A stretch of 64,000 nt of DNA from Chloroflexi bacterium HGW-Chloroflexi-6 (GTDB lineage: Bacteria > Chloroflexota > Anaerolineae > Anaerolineales > Villigracilaceae): the NCBI GenBank assembly GCA_002840685.1, contig PHBU01000002.1, positions 62,001 through 126,000 on the forward strand, given 5' to 3'. A program made the position numbers and the translations under genes. Under the pieces are notes generated by a model that was not told the origin of the DNA, ran no database searches, and was given only the letters and a program-made list of their open reading frames with translations. This document shows positions 52,960-62,400 of this stretch, piece by piece (position 1 is the stretch's first letter; every line of letters starts with the position of its first letter).

Positions 52960-55545
52960 ATGAACGACAGAATTCGTAGGTTGATTGGCAGCCAAATCCT
53001 GCCGAATGTGGGGGCGGCGCTATTTGCGCTGACTTTCATTACCCTGGGGGGCGTGCAAAATATTGTCGCGAAAGTGTTGTTAAGTTTTGTGTTCGGCACA
53101 TTGGGCTATTTTGTTTTTACCTGGCTGGGCCCACAAATCATGCGGCTCGAAAAATACCTCACGCGCGGGCGGCCGGGAAAGGTTGTCTATCCGTTCAGCA
53201 AACTGCCGCGCGAAGTGGAAAATTCGGCGGGCGGCAAGGGCCGGGCGCTGGCGCGTCTAACCCAGGGCGGGTTCCCGGTGCCGGATGGCTGTGTGCTGCT
53301 GCCCGAGGCCTTCGATGGGGATGAGTTGACCGCGGAGGCCTGGGAACTGGTTAAGGGGCAGTTGCGGCGGCTGCGGGGCGGAAAAATGATTCCGCTGGCA
53401 GTGCGCTCTTCGGCGCTGAGCGAGGATTCGGCCCAGGCCTCGTTTGCCGGGGAATTTGAGAGCGTGTTAAACGTTCAATCGGATGAGGAAATCCGCAAGG
53501 CAGTTCGGGTCGTGCGTGCGTCCCGCCACGCGGCGCGGGTGGAAGCCTACAGCCAGGCGCAAGGCCTGCGCGGCGCGGAACACTCCGTCGCGGTCGTCAT
53601 CCAAAAAATGGTCCAGCCCGATTTTTCGGGCGTGCTGTTCACCGCCGATCCGCTGACCGGCAACCTGATGCAAATGTCTGGTAATTTTGTGACCGGGCTG
53701 GGTGATAAACTCGTCTCGGGGCAGGTTTCGGCGGCGGAATTTACCTTCGCGCGGCCGGAGGGCGGCTACGCTGGTCCGGCGGAACTGAGCCGGGCGGCCA
53801 GTAGCCTGCATCGCGAGGCGCATGAAATCGAGCACGAACTCGGTTGTCCGCAGGATATCGAATGGGCCGTGGCGGGCGGGAAAGTGTTCATTTTGCAGGC
53901 GCGCCCGATTACAACCCTGAACCCGTACAACCCCATCACCGCTGAGTGGAACGACACGCTGAAGGGCAACTTCCTGTGGTCGGCCACCAACCTGATGGAG
54001 GCCCAGCCCGAGGTGCTGACACCCTTCACCGCCTCGCTGCGCCCCTATCTGGATAGCATCGGCGGCCCGGCGTTGACCGTCAAGGGCTATCCGCTGAACG
54101 GGATTATCGGCGGGCGCTTCTACTCGAACATCAGCGTTCAGGTTTCGGCTTTTGTGCGCGCCTTCAAGGGCGATGCGCACCGCGCTTATCGCGAACTGGC
54201 CGGTTGGTGGGGACAGGTGCCGGACGAGATGGACATCCCGCTGTTGCCGCTGACCAAACAGGAGTGGGAGCGCGAGATGCTGCCGTATTTCATCCGCAGT
54301 ACCCTGCAATTTGCCAGTTATCGCCGAAAGCAGAAGGCTTTCCTGGCCGGCAACCGGGCAGCCCTGGCCGGAGTGAGGTTGCGCGTCGAACAGGTCAGCG
54401 GCCGGATGGAGTTGGCGGCCCTCTGGCGCAAGGAAATTTCCGTGGCCTATCGTGATGCGGTTTTCCACATTGTGGCGGCCTCGTCGGATGCGCAGGTGCG
54501 GCTGGAAGCGGATTTGCGCAAACTGGTCGGGGCTGAGGATGCCAATGCCCTGCTCTCGAACCTGGGCGGCCTGTCCGCCACGCGGCTGGAGAGCTTGGGG
54601 CTGATGGCCGGGCTGGGGCTGGTGCTGAACGGCAAGATGAGCCGCGAGGCCTATCTGGAAAACTACGGCCATCGCGGTGAAAACGAAGGCGAAACCGCCT
54701 GGCCGCGCCCGATGGATGATCCGACCTGGCTCGATCGTCAACTGGAAGCCTGGGCCAAAAACCCGGTCGATATCGAGGCTATGCTGGCCCGCCAGCGCGC
54801 CGCCTATGAAGTGGCCTGGGAACGTTTGGTCCGGCAGCAGCCGAAAAAGGTAGGCCAGATGCGCTGGCGGCTCAATCAGGCGGCCAAAGGCGCGCAAACC
54901 CGTGAAATCGTGCGCTCGGAAGCCACGCGTGGGATGGCTGTTATCCGCGCCTGGGCCTTGCGCGCCGGGGAATTGCTGGAAATCGGCGATGACGTTTTCT
55001 TTTTGACCATAGACGAGGTGCTGGCCGCGCTGGAAGGGAACCCCTCAACCTTTGAGCTGATCCCGGTTCGCAAGGAAGTCCACGCCCGTTACCGCGCCCT
55101 GCCGCCCTATCCGACGCTGATTTGCGCGCGTTTCGACCCGTTTGCATGGGCCGCTGACCACAACCGGCGCAGCGATATTTTCGACTCGCGCGCCCAGGCT
55201 GCTTTGCCGCTGGCCGCCAATACAAACCTCATTCACGGCGCGGCGGGAGCGCTGGGCGTGGTTGAAGGCACTGTCCGTAAACTGGATTGTCTCAGCGAGA
55301 GCGACCAATTCCAACCCGGCGAGGTGCTGGTCACGACCATGACCAATATTGGCTGGACTCCAATTTTCCCGCGTGCTGCGGCCATCGTTACCGACCTGGG
55401 CGCGCCGCTCAGCCACGCCGCCATCGTCGCCCGCGAACTGGGCATCCCGGCTGTGGTTGGCTGCGGAGACGCAACCTCGCGCCTGCAAACCGGTGACCGG
55501 GTGCGGGTTAATGGCGGCCAGGGTCTGGTGGAGATCATTGGATAG
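52960..55545 (+). CDS. Membrane-anchored phosphoenolpyruvate synthase / rifampin phosphotransferase-like enzyme
   Basis: Phosphotransfer enzyme of 861 aa, the size of rifampin phosphotransferase. Two hydrophobic segments (about 14-32 and 37-57) precede the enzyme proper. ATP-grasp domain: SAGGKGRALARL and LAVRSSALSEDSAQASFAGEF, DFSGVLFTADPLTGN, and FILQARPITT closing it near residue 325. A variable middle domain follows. The swivelling phosphohistidine domain is at the C-terminus: LSHAAIVARELGIPAVVG with His819. Soluble relatives use a water- or drug-directed transfer; the target here is unknown. A weak ribosome site precedes ATG 52960. Confidence 0.85.
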   Translation: MNDRIRRLIGSQILPNVGAALFALTFITLGGVQNIVAKVLLSFVFGTLGYFVFTWLGPQIMRLEKYLTRGRPGKVVYPFSKLPREVENSAGGKGRALARLTQGGFPVPDGCVLLPEAFDGDELTAEAWELVKGQLRRLRGGKMIPLAVRSSALSEDSAQASFAGEFESVLNVQSDEEIRKAVRVVRASRHAARVEAYSQAQGLRGAEHSVAVVIQKMVQPDFSGVLFTADPLTGNLMQMSGNFVTGLGDKLVSGQVSAAEFTFARPEGGYAGPAELSRAASSLHREAHEIEHELGCPQDIEWAVAGGKVFILQARPITTLNPYNPITAEWNDTLKGNFLWSATNLMEAQPEVLTPFTASLRPYLDSIGGPALTVKGYPLNGIIGGRFYSNISVQVSAFVRAFKGDAHRAYRELAGWWGQVPDEMDIPLLPLTKQEWEREMLPYFIRSTLQFASYRRKQKAFLAGNRAALAGVRLRVEQVSGRMELAALWRKEISVAYRDAVFHIVAASSDAQVRLEADLRKLVGAEDANALLSNLGGLSATRLESLGLMAGLGLVLNGKMSREAYLENYGHRGENEGETAWPRPMDDPTWLDRQLEAWAKNPVDIEAMLARQRAAYEVAWERLVRQQPKKVGQMRWRLNQAAKGAQTREIVRSEATRGMAVIRAWALRAGELLEIGDDVFFLTIDEVLAALEGNPSTFELIPVRKEVHARYRALPPYPTLICARFDPFAWAADHNRRSDIFDSRAQAALPLAANTNLIHGAAGALGVVEGTVRKLDCLSESDQFQPGEVLVTTMTNIGWTPIFPRAAAIVTDLGAPLSHAAIVARELGIPAVVGCGDATSRLQTGDRVRVNGGQGLVEIIG

Positions 55546-55551
55546 GGATAC

Positions 55552-55588
55552 AAACAGGACTGCTACATTTAACAGTCCTGTTTTTTTT
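55552..55588 (+). terminator. Intrinsic terminator after the PEP-synthase-like gene
   Basis: Eleven-bp stem AAACAGGACTG/CAGTCCTGTTT with a 10-base loop, leading into eight T. It begins six bases after the stop codon. Confidence 0.92.
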
Positions 55589-55664
55589 CAGGTAACATAA
55601 ATCAATTATTCGTGTTCAGTCACATATCGAATCGCGCTTGAATTTTATTAATAAGGAGTAAAAC

Positions 55665-56468
55665 ATGCTCTCCAATTTTTCGCGTTGGCTGACCTATTCA
55701 ATGGCCTTGCTGTATGGCATTTTGGGCGTTGCCCTGTTTTTCTTGCCTGAACAACTGGCCCCGCTCTTTGCCTGGAAAGTGACCGCCTTTATGACCATGA
55801 CCATTGGCGGCTGGTGCCTGGGCAACGCCTGGCTGGCCTTTATCTCTGCCCGGCGCTGGGAGTGGGAACTGGTTTACCCATCGTTGATCTACCTGTGGCT
55901 TTTTGGCTTGGCCGAGATTCTCGTGCTGTTTTTCTTTCGCGATAAGCTCAACCTGGAACACCCGATCGCCTGGCTGTATCTCGTTACGCTCGTGCTCAAC
56001 ATACTGACTGCGGTGGTGGGCGTTTTTGACTGGCTGCGCATCCGCCCCGCGCATGTTTTGAGCGGACAGGCGCTTACACCTGCCCAGCGCTGGCCGGCCT
56101 TTGCTTTTGTTCTGTTGGTTGGCTTTCTCGGCCTGTACGGCCTGATTGCGCAGATCGGCGCCCCGGGCACCAATGGTGGTATTTTCCCTGAGAAGATGTC
56201 TTTGTTTACCCTGCGCAGTTTCGGGGCATTCTATTTGTGCCTCGCGTTGGGGGTTGTTCCCCTTTTTTGGGAGAAGAATCTGCGCACCGTTTTGCACCAG
56301 GCCTTTGCGGCTTATGGGTTGGTGTTTTTTATTACAATTGCCGCCTTCGCTTACCTCCGCCTTTTTGATTTTGCCGCCCGTCCCGGTGGATTGGCCTATT
56401 TTGGGGCCTATTTGGTGGTGGGTATCCCGCTGATTTTTGTTTTTCGCAAATATGGTACGGGTGGATAA
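55665..56468 (+). CDS. Polytopic membrane protein of unknown function
   Basis: Protein of 267 aa from ATG 55665 with AAGGAG upstream. Seven or eight hydrophobic segments alternate with short loops. MTIGGWCLGNAWLAFISARRWEWELVYP is the most distinctive stretch, with several tryptophans. No catalytic motif is evident. It stands alone between a terminator and a 230-base gap (56469-56698) in which I see no gene. Confidence 0.75.
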   Translation: MLSNFSRWLTYSMALLYGILGVALFFLPEQLAPLFAWKVTAFMTMTIGGWCLGNAWLAFISARRWEWELVYPSLIYLWLFGLAEILVLFFFRDKLNLEHPIAWLYLVTLVLNILTAVVGVFDWLRIRPAHVLSGQALTPAQRWPAFAFVLLVGFLGLYGLIAQIGAPGTNGGIFPEKMSLFTLRSFGAFYLCLALGVVPLFWEKNLRTVLHQAFAAYGLVFFITIAAFAYLRLFDFAARPGGLAYFGAYLVVGIPLIFVFRKYGTGG

Positions 56469-56698
56469 ACGGACTTCCCAGCCTGCGATTATCTTTTGTT
56501 AGGTGGGTTCTACCCAGGTTGAAGCCTTGTCTGCAGGGGGTACAGGGTTTGTAAATGTAAATTTTTTCATCCAACTTTTGGAGCCAAAAAATTAAAAATA
56601 AATGAAAATTTGGTTCTTGATAATGTAATTTTCCTGTGATACTATACTAATCAGACCTTCAAACTCCAAATAATGATTCTATAAAAATTGGTGGGTAT

Positions 56699-57214
56699 AT
56701 GACTGCAAATTTGTCAAATTTATCACCTGAACTTGAAATTACTTTACGCCCGGTAACACCGGATGATGAGCTTTTCACATGCCAGGTATACGCCAGCACC
56801 CGGGCGGATGAAATGAAACTGGTGAGTTGGACTGACGAGCAAAAAGATGCTTTTTTGAAAATGCAGTTTGACTCGCAGACCAAGCATTATGCGCTCCATT
56901 ACCCGAATGCCGAATATAAGATCATTGAGCGCGATGGCATTCCGATTGGGCGGCTGATGACAGAAAATCGCGGCGACCATTTTTTGTTGATGGATATTGC
57001 CCTGTTGCCCGCGCACCGCAACGCGGGGATCGGAACTTTTCTGATGGAAGAATTAAAGAAGGAAGCAGTTCGATTGAACCTGCCGTTGGTGCTGAGAGTC
57101 GAGTCTTTTAACCCTGCCCAACGTTTGTACACTCGCCTGGGGTTTGTCAAAAGCCGTGAGATCCAGATTTATCACGAAATGGTCTGGACTCCAGAGACCC
57201 AATTTTGCGAATAA
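56699..57214 (+). CDS. GNAT-family N-acetyltransferase
   Basis: Acetyl-CoA-dependent transferase of 171 aa from ATG 56699. Fold markers: ITLRPVTPDDELF at the start, the acetyl-CoA loop LLPAHRNAGIGTFLMEELKKEA (split here), and LRVESFNPAQRLYTRLGF. Substrate unknown. It lies 31 bases before the DUF6916 gene, on the same strand, and could modify a component of the tail-collar set; that is speculative. Confidence 0.9.
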   Translation: MTANLSNLSPELEITLRPVTPDDELFTCQVYASTRADEMKLVSWTDEQKDAFLKMQFDSQTKHYALHYPNAEYKIIERDGIPIGRLMTENRGDHFLLMDIALLPAHRNAGIGTFLMEELKKEAVRLNLPLVLRVESFNPAQRLYTRLGFVKSREIQIYHEMVWTPETQFCE

Positions 57215-57245
57215 TTACGACTAATAAGGTAAACAAGGAGCGCTT

Positions 57246-57533
57246 ATGCTGGCTGAATTGAGAATAAATATTTTCCAGGAACTACTCAACACAACCTTTG
57301 AAGTGGTTGGCGCTGAATGCAGCCTGACACTCGTGCAGATTGGCATTCATGCCCAAACAGATAAGCATGAGGCGTTCTCCCTGTTTTTTGACGGCCCGGT
57401 TACTCCATTCCTGCCGCAAAGAACGTATACGTTGCGCCAGGCGGCCCTGGGTGATACGGATATGTTCCTGGTTCCGGTCGGGCGCAAAGGGGATGGCTTT
57501 CAGTATGAGGCCGTTTTTAACCACGTTTTTTAG
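57246..57533 (+). CDS. DUF6916-family protein
   Basis: A 95-aa protein from ATG 57246 after AAGGAG. LLNTTFEVVGAECSLTLVQI, FSLFFDGPVTPFLPQRTYTLR and DMFLVPVGRKGDGFQYEAVFN are the three conserved blocks of this family, which I recall next to tail-collar proteins in several bacterial phyla. No known function. A terminator follows, so it may be more strongly expressed than the genes beyond. Confidence 0.8.
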   Translation: MLAELRINIFQELLNTTFEVVGAECSLTLVQIGIHAQTDKHEAFSLFFDGPVTPFLPQRTYTLRQAALGDTDMFLVPVGRKGDGFQYEAVFNHVF

Positions 57534-57539
57534 CCAAAG

Positions 57540-57580
57540 ATGACAGTCACAATAATTCGAAGTGACTGTCATTTTCTTAT
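57540..57580 (+). terminator. Intrinsic terminator or attenuating hairpin after the DUF6916 gene
   Basis: Eleven-bp perfect stem ATGACAGTCAC/GTGACTGTCAT with an 11-base loop, followed by TTTTCTTAT. It lies between two genes that look functionally linked, so partial read-through is likely. Confidence 0.8.
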
Positions 57581-57603
57581 CGTGATAGCCAAAGGAGAGA
57601 ATA

Positions 57604-58104
57604 ATGGCAGAACCGTTTTTAAGTGAAATCAGAATTATGTCGTTTGTTTTTGCGCCAAAGGGTTGGGCCTTGTGCAATGGGCAGTTGTTGCCCATCAACC
57701 AGAACCAAGGCCTTTTTTCACTGCTGGGAACCACGTTCGGCGGCGACGGGCGCGTTAACTTTGCCCTGCCCGATCTGCGCGGTAGATCTCCCATCCATGT
57801 GGGCAGTAGTCATACTCTGGGTGAACGCGGCGGAGAACAGGCCCATACGCTTTCGATTGCCGAGTTGCCGCAGCATGTGCATGTATTGAATGCAACCACT
57901 GCTACAGGAAATACTCCCCTGCCCACCAATAGTATTTTGGCTGATTCGCCCAGCCAGTTATATTCAAATCCTTCAAATTTGCTTGCGCTGAACGCTGGTT
58001 CTGTTACCAATACTGGTGGAAGTCAAGCTCATCTTAACATGCAGCCTTTCCTGACGCTGAGTTTCTGCATTGCCTTGCAGGGCATCTTTCCGAGCCCGAA
58101 CTAG
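57604..58104 (+). CDS. Phage tail collar-domain protein (microcystin-dependent protein family), copy 1
   Basis: A 166-aa protein from ATG 57604 with AAAGGAG upstream. Begins EPFLSEIRIMSFVFAPKGWALCNGQLLPI, the hallmark of tail-collar proteins, then LFSLLGTTFGGDGRVNFALPDLRGRSPIHVGS. A less conserved Thr/Asn-rich middle follows, and it ends with MQPFLTLSFCIALQGIFPS. No signal peptide. Such proteins form trimeric tips of tail fibres; chromosomal sets may build surface or contractile structures. Confidence 0.88.
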   Translation: MAEPFLSEIRIMSFVFAPKGWALCNGQLLPINQNQGLFSLLGTTFGGDGRVNFALPDLRGRSPIHVGSSHTLGERGGEQAHTLSIAELPQHVHVLNATTATGNTPLPTNSILADSPSQLYSNPSNLLALNAGSVTNTGGSQAHLNMQPFLTLSFCIALQGIFPSPN

Positions 58105-58117
58105 AGGAGATCATTTT

Positions 58118-58621
58118 ATGGCACAACCTTATGTTGGTGAAATACGTATGTTCGCGGGCAACTTTGCCCCGGCAGGCTGGATGTTTTGTGAGGGCCAACT
58201 GCTCCCCATTTCTGAGAACGAAACCCTGTTTCAATTGATCGGAACAACCTACGGCGGCGACGGCGAGAGCACCTTTGCCCTGCCTGACCTGCGCGGGCGC
58301 ATCCCGCTTCACCAGGGTAACGGCTTTATCCTGGCGGAAACAGGTGGTGCAGAAGAAATTACTTTAACGGTCAATCAGATCCCTGCTCATAGCCATCCTT
58401 TCTTGGCGAGCGCTACCATTTCCAACCAATCTGCACCTACTAACAATGTAGTAGCGCAATCGTCATCCGCTGATTTATATATTGAAGATACCCCGAATGT
58501 CAGCCTTGTTGCTACTGCGATTAGCTCGGTTGGTGGAAGCCAGCCACACACCAACTTCCAACCGTACCTCTGTGTAGATTTTATTATTTCACTGTTTGGT
58601 ATCTTCCCGTCGCCTACATAA
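58118..58621 (+). CDS. Phage tail collar-domain protein, copy 2
   Basis: A 167-aa paralogue from ATG 58118 with AGAGGAG upstream; an earlier in-frame start lies within copy 1. Shared blocks: YVGEIRMFAGNFAPAGWMFCEGQLLPI, LFQLIGTTYGGDGESTFALPDLRGRIP and FQPYLCVDFIISLFGIFPS. The middle segment differs completely from copy 1, so the three proteins may bind different partners. Confidence 0.88.
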   Translation: MAQPYVGEIRMFAGNFAPAGWMFCEGQLLPISENETLFQLIGTTYGGDGESTFALPDLRGRIPLHQGNGFILAETGGAEEITLTVNQIPAHSHPFLASATISNQSAPTNNVVAQSSSADLYIEDTPNVSLVATAISSVGGSQPHTNFQPYLCVDFIISLFGIFPSPT

Positions 58622-58694
58622 AAGAACACTTCACTGTTCAGTTTCCCAGTATTAGAAACTTTTTATTCCACTAGATTTTTCATAAGGAGACAAC

Positions 58695-59222
58695 ATGGCT
58701 GATCCTTTTGTCGCTGAAATTCGTATCTTCCCGTTCAACTTTGCGCCCAAAGGTTGGGCGTGGTGTGATGGGCAATTATTGCCACTTTCGCAAAATACTG
58801 CGCTTTTTTCGCTGCTCGGCACAACCTATGGCGGCAATGGCAAATCCAATTTTGCCCTGCCCGATTTGCAGGGTCGTGCGCCGATGCACCCCGGTCAGGG
58901 TCCGGGTCTTTCACTGCACGATCTGGGAGAGACTGGCGGGAGTGAAACTGTAACCCTTTTGGAAAGTGAAATCCCAGCTCATAGCCATGCGCTTCGCGCC
59001 AATGGTGATATTGGTGATTTGCAGGCCCCAACACCATCTAGATCTATTGCACGTTCGCAGAATGCTAACGCTTATCAATCTACTACGAATCAATCCATTG
59101 TTTCCATGGCTCCTGAGTCGCTTGCCCCTGCTGGAGGCGACCAGCCGCACAACAACCTCCAGCCTTACCTGACCTTCTATTTTTGTATTGCGCTGCAAGG
59201 CGTCTTCCCGCCGCGCTCGTAA
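58695..59222 (+). CDS. Phage tail collar-domain protein, copy 3
   Basis: A 175-aa paralogue from ATG 58695 with AAGGAG upstream. Blocks: FVAEIRIFPFNFAPKGWAWCDGQLLPL, LFSLLGTTYGGNGKSNFALPDLQGRAP and LQPYLTFYFCIALQGVFPP. It is closer to copy 1 than to copy 2 at the C-terminus. The three genes are spaced 13 and 73 bases apart and are followed by hairpins. Confidence 0.88.
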   Translation: MADPFVAEIRIFPFNFAPKGWAWCDGQLLPLSQNTALFSLLGTTYGGNGKSNFALPDLQGRAPMHPGQGPGLSLHDLGETGGSETVTLLESEIPAHSHALRANGDIGDLQAPTPSRSIARSQNANAYQSTTNQSIVSMAPESLAPAGGDQPHNNLQPYLTFYFCIALQGVFPPRS

Positions 59223-59232
59223 TGTAACTTGC

Positions 59233-59275
59233 TTCGATCATCCAGCCCATATACAAAATGGACTGGATGATCGAA
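59233..59275. terminator. Hairpin after the third tail-collar gene
   Basis: A perfect 13-bp stem TTCGATCATCCAG/CTGGATGATCGAA, with further pairing inside the loop (CCAT/ATGG). It starts 10 bases after the stop codon and is followed by AAAACTTT, so termination is plausible but not ideal. Confidence 0.65.
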
Positions 59276-59323
59276 AACTTTATCGGAAAGCATACATCAT
59301 GAGCGCGTTTCGCGATTTTTAGA

Positions 59324-59371
59324 TTAACCAGAGCTAACCACAAAATCGTATCTGTGGTTGTCTCTGGTTAA
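59324..59371. promoter_or_regulatory. Second stem-loop upstream of the giant surface protein
   Basis: Outer arms TTAACCAGAG/CTCTGGTTAA (59324-59333, 59362-59371) and inner arms AACCACA/TGTGGTT (59336-59342, 59353-59359), separated by a CT/GT internal loop. A third element, the 14-bp palindrome GGCTAAATTTAGCC (59398-59411) flanked by CCTCT/AGAGG, follows. They sit 76-163 bases before the ATG and may form a structured leader. Confidence 0.5.
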
Positions 59372-59486
59372 AAAAGAATTGCCCCTCTAGGTAATTTGGC
59401 TAAATTTAGCCAGAGGCATACAAGCACTTCAACATCTACCATCATTAATTCTTTTATTTGTTTCGGATAGCTAAAGGAGTTTTCTC

Positions 59487-62400
59487 ATGTCTTCTTCAAA
59501 TTATTTCAGCAGGATTCACATTTGGCGCATTCTGGCGTTTTGCCTGGTGGCTCTTGCGAGCACTGCCAGTGTACTTGCCACGGTCACTGTAGCCCGTGCT
59601 GCCATTCTGGCTGCGCCTTCGATCAGTGTTACCAAGAGTGATGCCATTATCGATGATGGCGTTCTGCTTGCTGAAGCGGCGGACGGCAAGGCCGACCCCG
59701 GCGAAACCATCGAGTATAGTGTGTTCATTAACAACAGCGGTCCAGACCCGGCAACGGGTGTTGCCTTCAACGATACGATTGACGCCAACACCACACTATT
59801 AGCCGGTTCAATCAACGTTTCACCGCTGGCAGGGGATGACACCTACGCCACCATCGGCAATACCCTGTTGGAAGTGGGCGTAACGGCCAGCGGCAGCCCT
59901 GCGGTACAAGTCACGAGCGCTGCAATGGACAGTCTCTTTGACAACGATACAGAATTCCTCGGCGATACTTTTACGCTCAAGTCTGTCGAAGCAGACAGCG
60001 TGGCTCCTTTTATAACGGCCACAGAGTCAGGCGGCTCTGTGACTGTAGAAGCCGACGGTAATTTTTCTTATACGCCCCCAGTCGGTTTTAGCGGCGCCGA
60101 TCATTTTGATTATGTCATTACCGATGACGGGCCTGACAATATTGCGGGCAATGCCGACGATCTAACCGGTGCGGGCCGCGTCACCATCAACGTTAACACG
60201 CAGACGGTCTGGTATGTTAATAATGATGCGGCGGCAGGCGGGCTGGGGCGATCAAGCGATCCGTTTGACACACTGGCCGAAGCGCAAGCTGCTTCAGCCG
60301 CCAACCAAACGATTTACGTTTTCCATGCCGGGGGCGACTTGACCGGCCAGAACGCGGGGATTCTCCTCAAAGATGGTCAGCGCTTGATCGGTGAAGGCGT
60401 GGAACTGACCATGCCGGTTGTCCTAGTCCATCAGGGTGTGAACGGCCCGAACCCCACCTCGCTGAAGGCGGCGGGAAGCCATCCGCGCATTGGCAATACG
60501 GGCGGCAATGGTATTTCGGTAAGCAACGATGTCCCCAGTGAAATTCGCGGTCTGAGCATTTCCGGTTTCTCGAATGCCATTGACCTGACAATTGCGGATG
60601 CCAGCACCGGCACGTTGAACATCAAAGACAATATCATTTTTGGCGCAACCAATGATGAAGGGATTGACATCAACCACGGTGGTAGTGGGGTGCTGACTCT
60701 GGATGTGCAGAACAATACCTGGAACACAAGCAGCCCCACCCATGCCGGGAACGCTTTGGATGTGAATGCAACGGCGACAGGCAACCTGACGCTGAACTTT
60801 AGCAACAACACCAATATTCTCTCCACCGGCGCGAACGGCATTGTTTTGGTGGATGCGGGCGGGTCGGGTCTATTGACTGTGACTGGTTTTGCCAATAACA
60901 CGATCCACGGAGATACGGTTGGCACAGGGATCAGCGCAAACACGGTGATTTTTGATGCCACACCCGGCGGCAGCTTTGACCTTGTTTCAGGCGGCACCAC
61001 CACGGTGGGAGCCAGTGGGAACGGTGTGGGCAGTTCAGGAATGATGCTGACGAGTGTATCGGGCAACCTGTCTTTTACCGATCTTGATATTGTTGCCAGT
61101 GGCGGCACGGGCTTATCTGCTACCAGCGGGGTGGCTTATACCGGGTCTGCCGGGTTCCGCCTTGCTGTTGGTGCAGGCGTTGCTACGGTGGATGCCAACG
61201 GTGGCTCGGCTGTCAATTTGTCCACCGTGGATATGTCGCTGCCTTTCTCAGCTGTGACTAGCGTCAATAGTATTGGCACCGGCGTTTCGCTGGGTTCCGT
61301 AACTGGTACTTTCTCGGCGGGCACTGGCAGTAGCATTACCAACGCAGGCACCACCGACTTTGTGGTCAGCAACAGCAATGCCACGATCACTTATAACGGT
61401 TCCATCACCGATGCAAGCGGGCCTGGCGTGAGCTTGAGCACGAATACCGGCAGTACCATTGCCTTCACCGGGTCGCTCACGATCAGTTCAGGGGCGAGCA
61501 CGGCTTTCTCTGCGGTTGGCGGCGGCACCCTCAGCGCAACGGATACCACCAGCACACTGATATCCACATCAGGCACGGCGCTGAATGTTGCGAATACTAC
61601 CATTGGGGCGAGCAACCTGATCTTCCGCTCGATTTCATCCAACGGCGGTAGCGCTACTGGTATTATTTTAGATAACACTGGTACTATAGGTGGTCTACAA
61701 GTCTTGGGGGATGGTTCTAATACCAGCTTCGGCGGCAATGGTAGTGGTGGCACCATCACCAATAAGAGCGGCACCGATGGCAGCAATACAACAGGTGTAG
61801 GCATTTACCTGAACAATACCAGCCATGTGGTATTGCGCCGCATGAATTTGAGCAATTTCAATAACTTTGCCATTCGCGGCTTGAACGTAAATAACTTTAT
61901 TTTGGAATACTGCACCATCAATCACAGCTCTGGCAAGATCGGCGATAATGCTGCTATTGATGAAGGCTCAATTTATTTCGGTATTGAAAACCCCGGCGGC
62001 ACCAATGGCCTGACCGGGACGGCAACGGTAACAAGTTGTCTCATCGAAGATGGTTTTGAAAATAACTTCAAGATTGCCAACCTGAGCGGAACGCTTTCGC
62101 AGTTTACTATGACCGGTACCACTGTTCGCGATACTTCCACCGCTTCGCCTGGCAACAACGGTCTTGAATTCAGGGCTCAGGGCACTGCCAATATTACGGC
62201 AGATATTACAACCTCGACTTTCACCGGCAATCGCGCCAACGGTATCCAGGTTACTACAACCACTGAACATACTGGCACGGTTGATGTAGAGATTGGTACG
62301 GCAGGGGTTGCTGGTAGCGGTGGCACATTTACAAATAACAACATCGGTGTCAACATTGCTCACGGCAGCGCCGGAACTTTGAATTTTGACGTGCATCGCG

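Noticed and set aside
53467..54897. A 476-codon open frame on the - strand opposite the PEP-synthase-like gene
   Set aside because: Product is His/Gln/Arg-rich with no motif; the + strand frame carries clear ATP-grasp and phosphohistidine motifs. It is an antisense shadow.
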